Assembly: GCA_050248495.1 (NCBI GenBank)
Contig: JBFWSG010000011.1
Span: 67,436 to 131,435 of the forward strand
Length of the DNA stretch: 64,000 bases
Reading direction: 5' to 3'
Origin: DASYDU01 sp050248495
GTDB lineage: Bacteria > Planctomycetota > Planctomycetia > Pirellulales > Lacipirellulaceae
How positions within the stretch are numbered: position 1 is the stretch's first letter; the number at the start of each line of letters is the position of its first letter. Both the position numbers and the translations under genes were made by a program. Below are positions 15,911 to 24,642 of this stretch, in pieces. The notes under the pieces are model-generated. The model worked only from the letters and a program-made list of their open reading frames with translations, searched no databases and was not told where the DNA came from.

Positions 15911-18841
15911 TCAGACCGGGCCCTTCCATTCCACGTCGACCCGCGTGTGCAGGCGGCGCGCCGCGTCGGCGATGCCTGGGAACACCCGCTCGAAGCCCAG
16001 CGCCAGTGAGCGCGGCGAGAGGCCGGCGTCTTCGGTAACGACCAGCACGTCGTCGACGTCCGATTCGACCACGGCCGCCAGCGGCCGCGCCGCGCGGCAT
16101 TTTTCCACCGTAGCCGCCTGCGAATTCGCCCGCGGCGCCACAACGAGCGTCCGCCGGTCGCAGCCGCACTGCAGCAAGTCCATCGTCGCCTGGTCGATCG
16201 TCCGCGCCACGGCGTCATCCAGCTGCATCAGCGCCGTGAGCGCGGCACGAATTTCGGGTTCAGCGATCCGCGCGTCCAGCAGTGCTTCGCACTCGCTCCT
16301 CACCAGCTCGTCGATCGCGTCGACCGCCAGGAACCGTTCCGGTTGCTTGGCATCGAACTTTTCAATCGCGTGACCGAGCACCTGCACGCTGGCGGCAGCC
16401 ACCAGCGAACGCAGCACCGGCGAGTCAGAAAACCGCCTGCCGTTTTCCGGCTGCTTCTTGCGACGTACGAATGCTTCCGCGGCTACCCGGCCGGCGTCAG
16501 CGATTTGCTTTGCTTCGCGGGCCACCAGGATCGGCCGCCCGCGGTCGTCGTGGGCCTTGAGCAGCCGCTCGACCTCCTGCAACATTTCGCTGGTGAATCT
16601 CAGCGCCATCTGTTCCTTGAACCGGCCGCGGAGCGCGAGTGGCGTCGCGTCGTTGACAGGGACCACGGCAGGTGCGGCGTTGGGATCGCCTTCGACCGGA
16701 GCTTGTACCTTCGGCAAACTGGCCGCCCTTGCTTCGTCCCGCACCAGTTTTTCCCAATTCGCGCTCTTGTCCTGTTCGAGCCAATGCCGTTTGACTTCCT
16801 CGGCAAGCTCGCGAGCCAGTTGCTGAATCAGTTCGAGTTTCCGATCGGCGAGCGACGCGAGACCCAGCTTGCGAATCGAGAGCTTCGGGCCGCGCAATTC
16901 CTCGCGCGGCGTTTTGGCGGTGCGGCACGAACGGAGGGCGGCGCGGGTTTCCGGCCGCGTTTCCAAGGCCAGGTATTTGGCCACGACGTCGAGTGGATCG
17001 TTGCCGCGGACTTCGCCAGCCCGCGCCCGCGTCGGCACCAGGTAGACCGCGTCAAACGGCGCTTGATGTGACTCGAAAGCACTGGAACGGGTCGCATCGT
17101 CGCTCGTCTTATTGCCCAGCTCGGCCGCGTGGTGGAGTTCGGTGAGCAGGCAATAGGTGTTGGCCGCCAGCAGCGGCGATCCGTTCGCCGTGCCAAAACA
17201 GGTGCAGACCAAAAAGCCTTGCACTTCGACGGCCAGCGAACGATTCACCGCAAGGGACCGTACGGCGTTTGCCACGTCGATCGCGGTGCCCGCCCCCGTG
17301 CCGCCGCCGGTACCGGCGAGCACTACAATGCGAACTTTCTCGTTGTTGCGGGCAGCATCTTCGCCGCCCATCGCCTGCGCCAGCTGAGCGAGTTTCTTGT
17401 CCACGAGCGCCAGCACCTGCAGCGTATGGTCCACGAGCGCCACGCGCCCCAGCGGGCGGTAGCCGCGCGTCTCGAGCGAACGCGGAATGTTGTAGAGCCA
17501 CCGCTTGCTGACCCAGGAGAGGATTTCGCGCGAGTTGTCGTAACTCTTCGGCAGCCGCAGCGGCAAGTGGAGCGTGTCGTCCGGCGAGAGGGGCTGTTTC
17601 CAATGGCTGCCGCATGCTTCGCGCAATTCGTTGCGATCCGTGTCGAGCGCCACCGCAGCCACCAGCGGATTCGGCTCTTCGTCCGGATCGTCGGACGCTG
17701 TCAGCGCCCGATAGCGATTCAGCACTTGAATGCCCACGCCGCCGAGCGCGACGAACAGGGTCGGCTGCTCTTTGGAAAGTTCGGCCAGTGTCTGTGGCAC
17801 GGCCACCTCCGCCGAATCTTCCGGAATGAAGGGCTCGGGTGCGGGAACGGGCGATTCCGCCGGCGCTTCGCGCTTGACGGGCCGCGTGCATTTGATGTCC
17901 AGCTCGTCTAGCGCCTGGCCCGGGGAACGGAGCAAGGTCGCGCAGGAGCGGGGCGTTTTTGTATCATCCGGCGCGGGCGCGCTCGGCGTCGGCGGCTGCG
18001 GGGCGGCCTTGGGCGCTTCGACCGGCGCCGCCACGGTCCGACGCACCAGCGCTTCGACAAACGTCCGGCAGGTTGGAAAGCGGTCGACCGCCTTCTTCGC
18101 CAGCGCTTTGGCCACGATCGGCCGGTCTTCGGCCGGCAGCGACATCAGCTGCGGCTCGGCCTGCGTGTGTTGCTTGGCAAGCTGCGCGGCCGTGCGGCCG
18201 GGGAAGGGCAGCGTGCCGACCAGCATCTCCTGGTACACGATCGCCAGGCTATATTGATCGCTCGCGGCCGACGGCTCGTCGTCGAACATCTCGGGCGACG
18301 CATAGGTCGGCGTCATGCCCGAGATCAGCGAGTTCTGCGTCCGCGTCGCCAGCTCTTTCACCAGGCCGAAGTCGGCCACCTTGATGTGATCGCCGAGGAT
18401 CAGCAAGTTCTCGGGCTTGATGTCGAGGTGCATCAAGCTGTGCCGCTGCGAGAGAAAGTCGAGCGCCTCGGCCGCATCGGCCATGTAGCGGAGCAGTTCC
18501 TCGCGTGGAATGCCCGTGTGTCCGTCGGCGCGGCATTGGCGCAGGCGCTGATCGAGGCTCATGTCGGCGAGCTCGGTCAGAATCGCCAGGCGGCCATTGA
18601 CGACTTCGAACCGTTCCAGCGAGAGCAGAAACGGATGCCGCACACCCTTGATGCGCTCCAGCGCCTTGAGCTCTTGCGACGCGAACTCGTCGTCGTAGTA
18701 ACCGTAGACGACCTTCACCGCTTTTTGCAAACCGCCCGGCGCTTCGGCGCGCCAGACCTCGGCATACCCGCCCGCGCCGATCCGATCGGTCAGCGTGTAG
18801 CCGGGGATGACGATGTCACAGGTTTGCGTTTCGGTCGACAT
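15911..18841 (-). CDS. Ser/Thr protein kinase fused to FtsZ/tubulin-like GTPase domain
   Basis: A 976-residue fusion. Residues 10-270 are a complete Hanks kinase: glycine loop IGAGGYAEVWRAE, HLDIKPENLLIL near 137, VADFGLVKE near 158. A Pro/Ala-rich linker (about 275-350) leads to a tubulin-superfamily domain with three ordered nucleotide-binding elements: FVALGGVGIQVLNRY near 365 (compare FtsZ GGGGN), VALDTDRNEL near 400 (compare NTDxxAL), and AGTGGGTGAGTAIDVANAV near 510 (the GGGTGxG tubulin signature). The last 300 residues are mostly helical and unrecognised. No membrane helix is seen. It resembles the bacterial Tubulin_2 group rather than true FtsZ. The FHA protein encoded just upstream is a likely phosphothreonine reader of it. 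Confidence 0.85.
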   Translation of the reverse strand: MSTETQTCDIVIPGYTLTDRIGAGGYAEVWRAEAPGGLQKAVKVVYGYYDDEFASQELKALERIKGVRHPFLLSLERFEVVNGRLAILTELADMSLDQRLRQCRADGHTGIPREELLRYMADAAEALDFLSQRHSLMHLDIKPENLLILGDHIKVADFGLVKELATRTQNSLISGMTPTYASPEMFDDEPSAASDQYSLAIVYQEMLVGTLPFPGRTAAQLAKQHTQAEPQLMSLPAEDRPIVAKALAKKAVDRFPTCRTFVEALVRRTVAAPVEAPKAAPQPPTPSAPAPDDTKTPRSCATLLRSPGQALDELDIKCTRPVKREAPAESPVPAPEPFIPEDSAEVAVPQTLAELSKEQPTLFVALGGVGIQVLNRYRALTASDDPDEEPNPLVAAVALDTDRNELREACGSHWKQPLSPDDTLHLPLRLPKSYDNSREILSWVSKRWLYNIPRSLETRGYRPLGRVALVDHTLQVLALVDKKLAQLAQAMGGEDAARNNEKVRIVVLAGTGGGTGAGTAIDVANAVRSLAVNRSLAVEVQGFLVCTCFGTANGSPLLAANTYCLLTELHHAAELGNKTSDDATRSSAFESHQAPFDAVYLVPTRARAGEVRGNDPLDVVAKYLALETRPETRAALRSCRTAKTPREELRGPKLSIRKLGLASLADRKLELIQQLARELAEEVKRHWLEQDKSANWEKLVRDEARAASLPKVQAPVEGDPNAAPAVVPVNDATPLALRGRFKEQMALRFTSEMLQEVERLLKAHDDRGRPILVAREAKQIADAGRVAAEAFVRRKKQPENGRRFSDSPVLRSLVAAASVQVLGHAIEKFDAKQPERFLAVDAIDELVRSECEALLDARIAEPEIRAALTALMQLDDAVARTIDQATMDLLQCGCDRRTLVVAPRANSQAATVEKCRAARPLAAVVESDVDDVLVVTEDAGLSPRSLALGFERVFPGIADAARRLHTRVDVEWKGPV

Positions 18842-18989
18842 TCTTCGTGGGTCAGGCTTTTAGCCCGGCCATAGTTATTTCAAACCGGAGTTTGAACGCT
18901 AATTATCGCTAATCAGCACTAATTGGAATTAGCGAAGATAAGTGTTCTTCCTTGTTCTTTGTTCCGCGTCGAAGTCGTCAATTCGTTCC

Positions 18990-20201
18990 TTACAGCGAGG
19001 CCGCCATCACGGGCACCGCGACGCTTGGCACCGCCACAACCGGCGTCGCCACGCGCTTCGCATTCGCTGACTGCAGCACCAGGTCGAAACCAATTTCCTG
19101 GCAGAGCGCGATGGCGTGTCCCGATTCGTTCCGCGGCAGCACCGGCTTCACGACCAGTTCCTGGCAAGCCTGCAGCAGTGATTCGAGCCGCCGCAGCGGT
19201 TGCCGCGTCGACGTGAGGTCTTTGGTCATGCTCGACGCCAGGATCAAGTAATCCGGCAGCAGCGACTCCAAGTGCATCACCTGGCCGCCGTTGCCGAGGA
19301 ATTCGTCGAACGCCACTAAGAGCGCGTGATCCCGGGCCTCGCGATACACCTCGGTGATCCGCAGGATGTCGACGTCCGTCGGCAGTGAAATCGTGATGCC
19401 GAGCTCCCAGCCGCCGGGCAGTTGGGCCTGGATCTGCTTGAGGCTGGAGAACAACCGGTGGGGCGTCTCCGTTTCGGCCGCCCCCACCGCGAGGAACAGG
19501 CGATTCGGCCCGTTGCCGCTCACTTGCGCCACGGCATGATCGATGATTCGTAACCGCTCCAGCTCCCGGTAACGCTCGCCGACCGCGTGCGGTTGATCGA
19601 ACAACGGCTGCTGCTTGGCGTTGGCGTTCGAGGGCGCGAAGAAGGCCTCGCGGACGCCGGTTCGCAGCGACGCCACCGTCAGCAGCTGCGTCGGAATCGC
19701 CTGCCAGAGCGTTGCCTCGGTCATCATCCGCGTCGCGGAGATTTCCCACGGCAACAGGTTGATCGTCGACTGCTCTTTCTTCGCCGCGATCGGCTGCGTC
19801 ACCATCCGCTGGAACTGCGAAGCGCTCGAAGCGATGAACGTCAGCTCAGTCTGAGCGAATTTCAAAATGTCGCCGTCGTTCAGCAGAGTCTCTTTGACCG
19901 GCTTGCCGTTGACCTGCGTGCCATTGGTGCTGCCCAGGTCGCGGACCAGGTACATCCCGTTCCGCTCGACGATCTCGGCGTGCTCGCGGGAGACTTCAGC
20001 CGACTCGACGCGGAGGTCGGCCGAATCGGCGCGGCCGATCTTGAAGGGAAACTTCTCGAGCGTCACGCGGCGCGCTTCGCCGCCGCCGTCGGAGTAGAAC
20101 TCCAGGCTCGGATTCGAGTTCGTCTTTTTCGAGAGCGTGATGTGCGTCACGGGAGCTGACCGGTCGGGGTTACGTGAGTCGACAAATTCCTGGCGACGCA
20201 T
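18990..20201 (-). CDS. FHA-domain protein with degenerate EAL-like domain
   Basis: 403 residues. An FHA domain occupies about 55-125, with the phosphothreonine-binding residues in IGRADSADL, SREHAEI and GSTNGTQVNGK. From about 215 the fold follows the order of EAL phosphodiesterases: LLVAFDEFLGNGG matches DDFGTG, LLPDYLIL matches LPxDxLKID, and IGFDLVLQ matches GCDxxQG. The ExL signature, the lysine of LKID and the AEGVE glutamate are missing, so it is probably catalytically dead. The EAL assignment is by eye. It lies 148 bases upstream of the kinase-tubulin gene on the same strand and is divergent from the receiver/GGDEF-like gene. Confidence 0.75.
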   Translation of the reverse strand: MRRQEFVDSRNPDRSAPVTHITLSKKTNSNPSLEFYSDGGGEARRVTLEKFPFKIGRADSADLRVESAEVSREHAEIVERNGMYLVRDLGSTNGTQVNGKPVKETLLNDGDILKFAQTELTFIASSASQFQRMVTQPIAAKKEQSTINLLPWEISATRMMTEATLWQAIPTQLLTVASLRTGVREAFFAPSNANAKQQPLFDQPHAVGERYRELERLRIIDHAVAQVSGNGPNRLFLAVGAAETETPHRLFSSLKQIQAQLPGGWELGITISLPTDVDILRITEVYREARDHALLVAFDEFLGNGGQVMHLESLLPDYLILASSMTKDLTSTRQPLRRLESLLQACQELVVKPVLPRNESGHAIALCQEIGFDLVLQSANAKRVATPVVAVPSVAVPVMAASL

Positions 20202-20417
20202 CGGCGCATGGTCCAGCGCACGGCGCAGCCGCCTGGGCAGTTTCGGTCGCGCGCGGGCAGACTCGCCCGATTCTGCAACCTGTCCATCCCAAAGCCTAGC
20301 ATTTTCCGGATATCCGGTTGCCGCAGGTCGCGTTTTCGCCGCCTTCGGCAGCGGCCCTGAGCTATGGTTGTGAGTGGACCAAACGTTCTAACCCCGCCAT
20401 CCGGAAGGGTAGCGCCA

Positions 20418-21812
20418 ATGTCGTCTGAATCCCGTCCGCTGAACGTCGTCGTCGTGTCGCAGGACGTGACGCTGCTGCACGAAATCTCCTGGGTGCTCGA
20501 AGCCGTCGGCTACCGCGTCCAGACGACTAACGATTTCGAGGCCGATGCCCATTGGCGGCGCTACTCGATGCCGGACTTCCTGATCGTCGACGGCCGCGGC
20601 GTGAACGATCCAACCGCGGCGCTGTTCAATCATGAATCGGAGAATCCGCTCTACCGCATCGTCCTGTACGATCCGGACAAGTCGACCGATTTTTCCGCCT
20701 GGTATGCGGCCGGAGCGCACGACGCGCTCCGCACGCCGGTGAGCCGCGGCGAACTGTTGGCACGCGTGCGCACGGGCGCGCGGTTCCTCGAATTCGAGCG
20801 ACGGCTGCTGGTGCATTCGTCGCGATCCAACATCCCGGGCCTGTACTCGCGCCGCGGCCTGCTGCGAAAGCTGAAGAAATTGGCAGCCGAAGATGAAGCG
20901 GGCGGCGCGCAACACACGCTGATCGTGACCGCAATCGACTGGTACGCGGGGATTCGCCGCAAGAGCGGCGAGACCGCCAGCCGCAGCCTCTCGAACACGG
21001 CCTCCCGGGCCGTCAAACGGGCGGTGGGCGACAGTGCGGTTGCCGCCTACCTCGGCGAAGGCAAGTTTGCGATCCTGCTGGTCGGCCAGGGCATTCCCGC
21101 CGCGAAGGCCGCGGCCGAAGCACTCGCCAAGGACTTTGGCAGCCGCGAAAGTCATCACGAATCGTTGCCGCGACCGACGCTCACCAGCGCCATCGTCCCT
21201 TGGACCTCCGGCAGCAACATCGACCGCTTCCTTACCGACGCGCTGGAAACGCTGGATGTGGCGATCCACTCGGGCGGCGACTGCGTGATCATGCACGGCG
21301 AATTCAACCAGGAGCTCGCTGCCTGGCAAGAGGAAATGTCGACCGGCAACCCGTTCGCCAACGTGGTGGCCCAGGACATCATGGAGCCGTTTCCCGCACT
21401 GCTAGAAAAGGACACGGACCAAAGCGAGCTGGCCGAAGCTCTTCGCAAAGCCGGCATCCCTGTGCGGCCCTACGTGGACCGCGACGGCCGCCTGATCGGA
21501 GTGGTCGACGACGAAGCAGCCGCCGCCGAAACCCGTGCCGGTCAACCGGCCGCGGCCCCGACTCTCTCGAAGCCCGAAACCATCGCCTGCGACGCCAGCT
21601 TCCCCGAGATTTACGAAGCCTTCTCATCCCGCGGCTGTGCGACGCTCGTGGTCACGGCCGGCGACCATCCGCTCGGCTACCTGACCTGCGACGGCTTCCT
21701 GTCGATGATCGACCCGATCCACTCGGAGAGCTTCATCGGCACCAAGCACTCGCCGGATGATCCGGCGTTTTTGGTGGTGCCGTCGCTCGTGGGCGAGGCG
21801 ATCTCGGCGTAG
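20418..21812 (+). CDS. Receiver-domain protein with degenerate GGDEF and CBS pair
   Basis: About 464 residues. Start ATG 20418 has GGAAGGG about nine bases upstream. Residues 5-120 look like a response-regulator receiver: the phospho-acceptor Asp in PDFLIVDGRG is kept, but the acidic pair and conserved Lys are altered. Residues about 130-290 follow a GGDEF diguanylate cyclase (YSRRGLLRKL for the NRRGF segment), with the active-site loop changed to LGEGKFAILL near 213, so cyclase activity is unlikely. The C-terminus has two CBS-type halves (DIMEPFPALLEKD and IACDASFPEIYEAF), which usually bind adenine nucleotides. It is divergent from the FHA/EAL-like gene. Confidence 0.75.
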   Translation: MSSESRPLNVVVVSQDVTLLHEISWVLEAVGYRVQTTNDFEADAHWRRYSMPDFLIVDGRGVNDPTAALFNHESENPLYRIVLYDPDKSTDFSAWYAAGAHDALRTPVSRGELLARVRTGARFLEFERRLLVHSSRSNIPGLYSRRGLLRKLKKLAAEDEAGGAQHTLIVTAIDWYAGIRRKSGETASRSLSNTASRAVKRAVGDSAVAAYLGEGKFAILLVGQGIPAAKAAAEALAKDFGSRESHHESLPRPTLTSAIVPWTSGSNIDRFLTDALETLDVAIHSGGDCVIMHGEFNQELAAWQEEMSTGNPFANVVAQDIMEPFPALLEKDTDQSELAEALRKAGIPVRPYVDRDGRLIGVVDDEAAAAETRAGQPAAAPTLSKPETIACDASFPEIYEAFSSRGCATLVVTAGDHPLGYLTCDGFLSMIDPIHSESFIGTKHSPDDPAFLVVPSLVGEAISA

Positions 21813-21918
21813 TCTCTCCGCCAGACAATTCAGCTCCAATTGACATTCACGGGCTGGATTGTTTCGTCGAAGGTGGCGACAATAATGGCAGAACATTGAT
21901 TCCTCTTTGTTCGCTGCT

Positions 21919-22149
21919 ATGAACACCTTCGAATCATCTGCGACCGTCGGCACTCACGGAGAGATTCACCTCGTCGGACTACCTTTCTTGCCCGGCACCG
22001 AAGTCGAGATCGTCGTCAGCGCGAAGCAGTCAGATTCCGCTAACGGCAGAGCTGCTGCGCTGCTGACCGCTTTGGATCGAGCTCGCAATGCAGAACCCGT
22101 CGGACCGCTGAGGCGAGAAGATCTCTATGACCGCGGCAGCGCTCGTTGA
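21919..22149 (+). CDS. VapB-like antitoxin candidate
   Basis: 76 residues. The start of the protein (ATVGTHGEIHLVGLPFLPGTEVEIVV) has the short beta-strand pattern of AbrB/DUF104-like antitoxins that dimerise and bind their own promoter. The C-terminal half (ALDRARNAEPVGPLRREDLYDRG) is the expected toxin-binding tail. Its end overlaps the start of a PIN-domain toxin reading frame by 23 bases, the usual antitoxin-toxin order. No strong ribosome-binding site is visible. Because the toxin is frameshifted, the antitoxin may be an orphan. Confidence 0.65.
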   Translation: MNTFESSATVGTHGEIHLVGLPFLPGTEVEIVVSAKQSDSANGRAAALLTALDRARNAEPVGPLRREDLYDRGSAR

Positions 22150-22560
22150 TACGAACATTTTGGTCTACGCTGCATCCAATGCCGCAGCCCACCAGGCCAA
22201 GCGCGCGGTTGCCCGCAGGTTTTGGCCGAGCCGGACATTTGCTTCTCTGCCCAAGTGCTGCAAGAGTTCTACGTTGTCGCCGTCACCAAGCAAAGGCTGG
22301 GCATGACCCACGATGACGCGATGAACGTCCTCGAATCACTCAAAGCTTTTCCAGTTATTCCGGTGACGTCCGAACTGGTACTCGAAGCCGCGAACGCAAG
22401 GCAGCAATTTGGAATTTCGTACTGGGACGCGGCAATCCTCATGGCTGCGAAACGACTCGGCTGCAGCGTGCTATACAGTGAAGACTTAAGCGCCTCGCAA
22501 GATTATGACGGCGTGCGCGTCACCAATCCGTTTGTCGGTGGATCTTCATTGCCCTCCTGA
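22127..22560 (+). pseudogene. PIN-domain (VapC-like) toxin, frameshifted
   Basis: The 5' part, from ATG 22127, reads AAALVDTNILVYAASNAAAH, a classic PIN start with the first catalytic Asp, and in that frame stops at TGA 22304-22306. The rest (FSAQVLQEFYVVAVTKQRL, SYWDAAILMAAKRLGC, LYSEDL) is in another frame from about 22222 to 22560 and carries the remaining acidic residues. Adding one base near 22216-22221 (after GCCCGCAGG) would join them as one toxin of about 144 residues. It is therefore a recently broken VapC-type RNase, a sequencing error, or less likely a programmed frameshift. Confidence 0.75.
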
Positions 22561-22593
22561 CACTACACCCTGAACGCCCAACCCTCTACCATC

Positions 22594-23919
22594 TCACTCC
22601 GTCGCCAGCGAAGTGAAGTAGTTCTTCACCGCCCGGTCAAGGTTCGGCTCGTTGATCACGGTTGGCTGCTCGTTGTAGGAGCAGAAGTAGACGACTTGTT
22701 CCATCAGGTCGCGGGCATGGCAGCGGCGTAACGGGCGTTTGCCGTTGCCATAGTGAGTGCTCACGAGGTAATCCACCATCTGCGGGGGGCACTCGACGTT
22801 AAGCTTCTTGGCGAAGATCTGGAACAACAGGTGGAACTCTTCGAGCGACGGGTCGCTGACTTCCACCTTGAACGGGATGCGGCGCAGAAAGGCGTCGTCG
22901 GCCAGTTCGTGTGGCTCGAGGTTTGTCGAGAAGATGATCAGCTGCTCGAAGGGCACTTCGATCTTGCGGCCGTTCGAGAGCGTGAGATAGTCGATGCGGT
23001 TTTCCAGCGGGATGATCCAGCGGTTGAGTAGCTCCGTCGGGTTAATGCGTTGGCGGCCGAAGTCGTCGATCAACAGGCAGCCGCAGTTGCTCTTGAGCTG
23101 CAAGGAGGCCTCGCTGACGTTCGACACGGGGTCGTGCTTGAGCTCGAGGCTGTCCATGGTGAGCTCGCCGCCGACGACGACGGTGGGCCGCTCGATGCGG
23201 GTCCAGCGGCGGTCGAATTCGGCGGTGCGGAAGATGGCGCTCGTAGTGGACTGGACCGGCTTGTGGCAGGAGGCGTCGAACATCTTGATGATCTTGCCTC
23301 CCTCGACAATCGCGTGCGGAATGAGGATGTTTTGACCGAAGCAGCGGGTGATCCGCTGGGCGAGGGTTGTCTTGCCGTTGCCTGGCGGGCCGTACACGAA
23401 CATGCCCTTGCCGGCGCAGATCGCGGGGCCGAGCTGGTTGAGCAGTTCCTCTTCGATGTGGATGTCGGAAAACGCCTTCACAAGCGCCGGCTTCCGTGGC
23501 CGCTCAGAGGCGATCGTTTGGGCGCCGACGGAGCTGATGTAGTCATCCAGCGGCACCGGCGCGGGACCGACGTAGGCACACTCGCGCAGCGCGCGGTGGG
23601 CCCGGTCGCGGCCGACATCGGTGAGCCGGTAGATGTGGTCGCCGAGCATCGCGGAGCCGCTGGGAGCGATTTCCTGTCGCTGCCGCATCGCCACGAAGCG
23701 GTCTTCGAGAATCGCCATCGGGATGCAGACCGAGTCGGCAATGACGCGGCCGCTCTCGGAGCCGATGCCGGAGAGAAACTTGAGGATCAAATCCTCGACG
23801 AGCGCTTCGCTGAGGCCCGTGTCCTTGATCGTCGCGGGTTCTTGCGGCTGGAAACTGTCGTCCAGCCCGAGCGCGGAGATCAGAGAGGAAGGATTTTCGA
23901 GGGTAGCGGATGCGCTCAT
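22594..23919 (-). CDS. AAA ATPase of the 'predicted ATPase with chaperone activity' type
   Basis: A 441-residue cytoplasmic ATPase. The N-terminal third is a winged-helix-like region ending in IYRLTDVGRDRAHRAL, followed by the family motif YVGPAPVPLDDYI. The AAA core has Walker A YGPPGNGKTTLAQRI (near residue 185), Walker B GCLLIDDFGRQR and a sensor segment IIFSTNLEPHELADDAFLRR. This N-terminal plus AAA arrangement is found in a widespread bacterial family of uncertain role. The small gene at 24040-24345 lies immediately upstream on the same strand. No substrate is suggested by the sequence. Confidence 0.8.
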   Translation of the reverse strand: MSASATLENPSSLISALGLDDSFQPQEPATIKDTGLSEALVEDLILKFLSGIGSESGRVIADSVCIPMAILEDRFVAMRQRQEIAPSGSAMLGDHIYRLTDVGRDRAHRALRECAYVGPAPVPLDDYISSVGAQTIASERPRKPALVKAFSDIHIEEELLNQLGPAICAGKGMFVYGPPGNGKTTLAQRITRCFGQNILIPHAIVEGGKIIKMFDASCHKPVQSTTSAIFRTAEFDRRWTRIERPTVVVGGELTMDSLELKHDPVSNVSEASLQLKSNCGCLLIDDFGRQRINPTELLNRWIIPLENRIDYLTLSNGRKIEVPFEQLIIFSTNLEPHELADDAFLRRIPFKVEVSDPSLEEFHLLFQIFAKKLNVECPPQMVDYLVSTHYGNGKRPLRRCHARDLMEQVVYFCSYNEQPTVINEPNLDRAVKNYFTSLATE

Positions 23920-23948
23920 GGGACTTCGTTCTCCCGCAATTCGTTAAT

Positions 23949-24040
23949 GGCCACAAAAAGGGCGAAAATGCACAAAAGGCCAATTAGCGGTTTGTGCATC
24001 GTCGTCGAAACTTTTCGTGCCTTTTGTGACTCTTCGTGGC
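23949..24040. repeat. Long imperfect inverted repeat with alternative stems
   Basis: GGCCAC (23949-23954) faces GTGGC (24036-24040). Inside, CACAAAAGGC (23971-23980) pairs perfectly with GCCTTTTGTG (24019-24028), and TGCACAAA (23969-23976) can instead pair with TTTGTGCA (23991-23998). It fills the gap between two minus-strand genes. It resembles dispersed 'CACAAAAGGC' intergenic repeats, but could also be a terminator or attenuator before the ATPase gene. Confidence 0.5.
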
Positions 24041-24345
24041 TATTGTGTTTCTGCTCGTCCCAACTTGCGGCTCAGCTGCCAGCCGAAGTTGGTGAGCTCG
24101 TAAGCGTTTTTGTTGGCAGCCTCGTGGATCAGCTCCATGGCCTTGAGGTGGGCCAGCAGCGAAATATACTTCTCGGCCACGGTCCGATCGCGCGGGTCGA
24201 AAAACTTCTTCCGCCCGGCGACAATCGCCCGGCCATGCGTCTCGGCTCGCGTGGCGATCTCCAGCACGCCCTGGTTCAACACCGCGGCGCGGACCAGTTC
24301 CCGTTCCTCCGTGGACAGATTTTCCACTTCGACGATCGTATGCAT
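24040..24345 (-). CDS. Small hypothetical protein, possible winged-helix fold
   Basis: 101 residues from ATG 24345, chosen because GGAGG lies eight bases upstream. The sequence is helical and ends in AANKNAYELTNFGWQLSRKLG, similar to the wing of small winged-helix proteins. The start IVEVENLSTEERELVRAAVL is acidic. There are no Cys motifs and no membrane segment. It is encoded just upstream of the AAA ATPase at 22594-23919 on the same strand, so a joint role is possible. I do not recognise the family. Confidence 0.65.
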   Translation of the reverse strand: MHTIVEVENLSTEERELVRAAVLNQGVLEIATRAETHGRAIVAGRKKFFDPRDRTVAEKYISLLAHLKAMELIHEAANKNAYELTNFGWQLSRKLGRAETQ

Positions 24346-24642
24346 GCGTTGGCCTCCAGTGGAGTAACCGGTAATGGCGGACTCCACCATTAAAAGCGTA
24401 GTTTACGGCGGCGGGCGCGAAGGAAAGGCAGGGGGCCGGTTGGGAGGGTTGGAGCGGATTTCGGATGGGGGCCGCAGGCCGGTTTTGCGCGCCGTCGGCC
24501 CATAGACAAACGACGCTAGGGAGCAAAGAGCGCAAAGGGTTCTGAATGCTCGATCGAGAACCCTCGCTTGCTCAGTCGGGCCGGTGCGGTCTAAGCTCTA
24601 GCGGTTGTCATCAACTGTTGCATCCCACCGGCTCGTGCCTCC

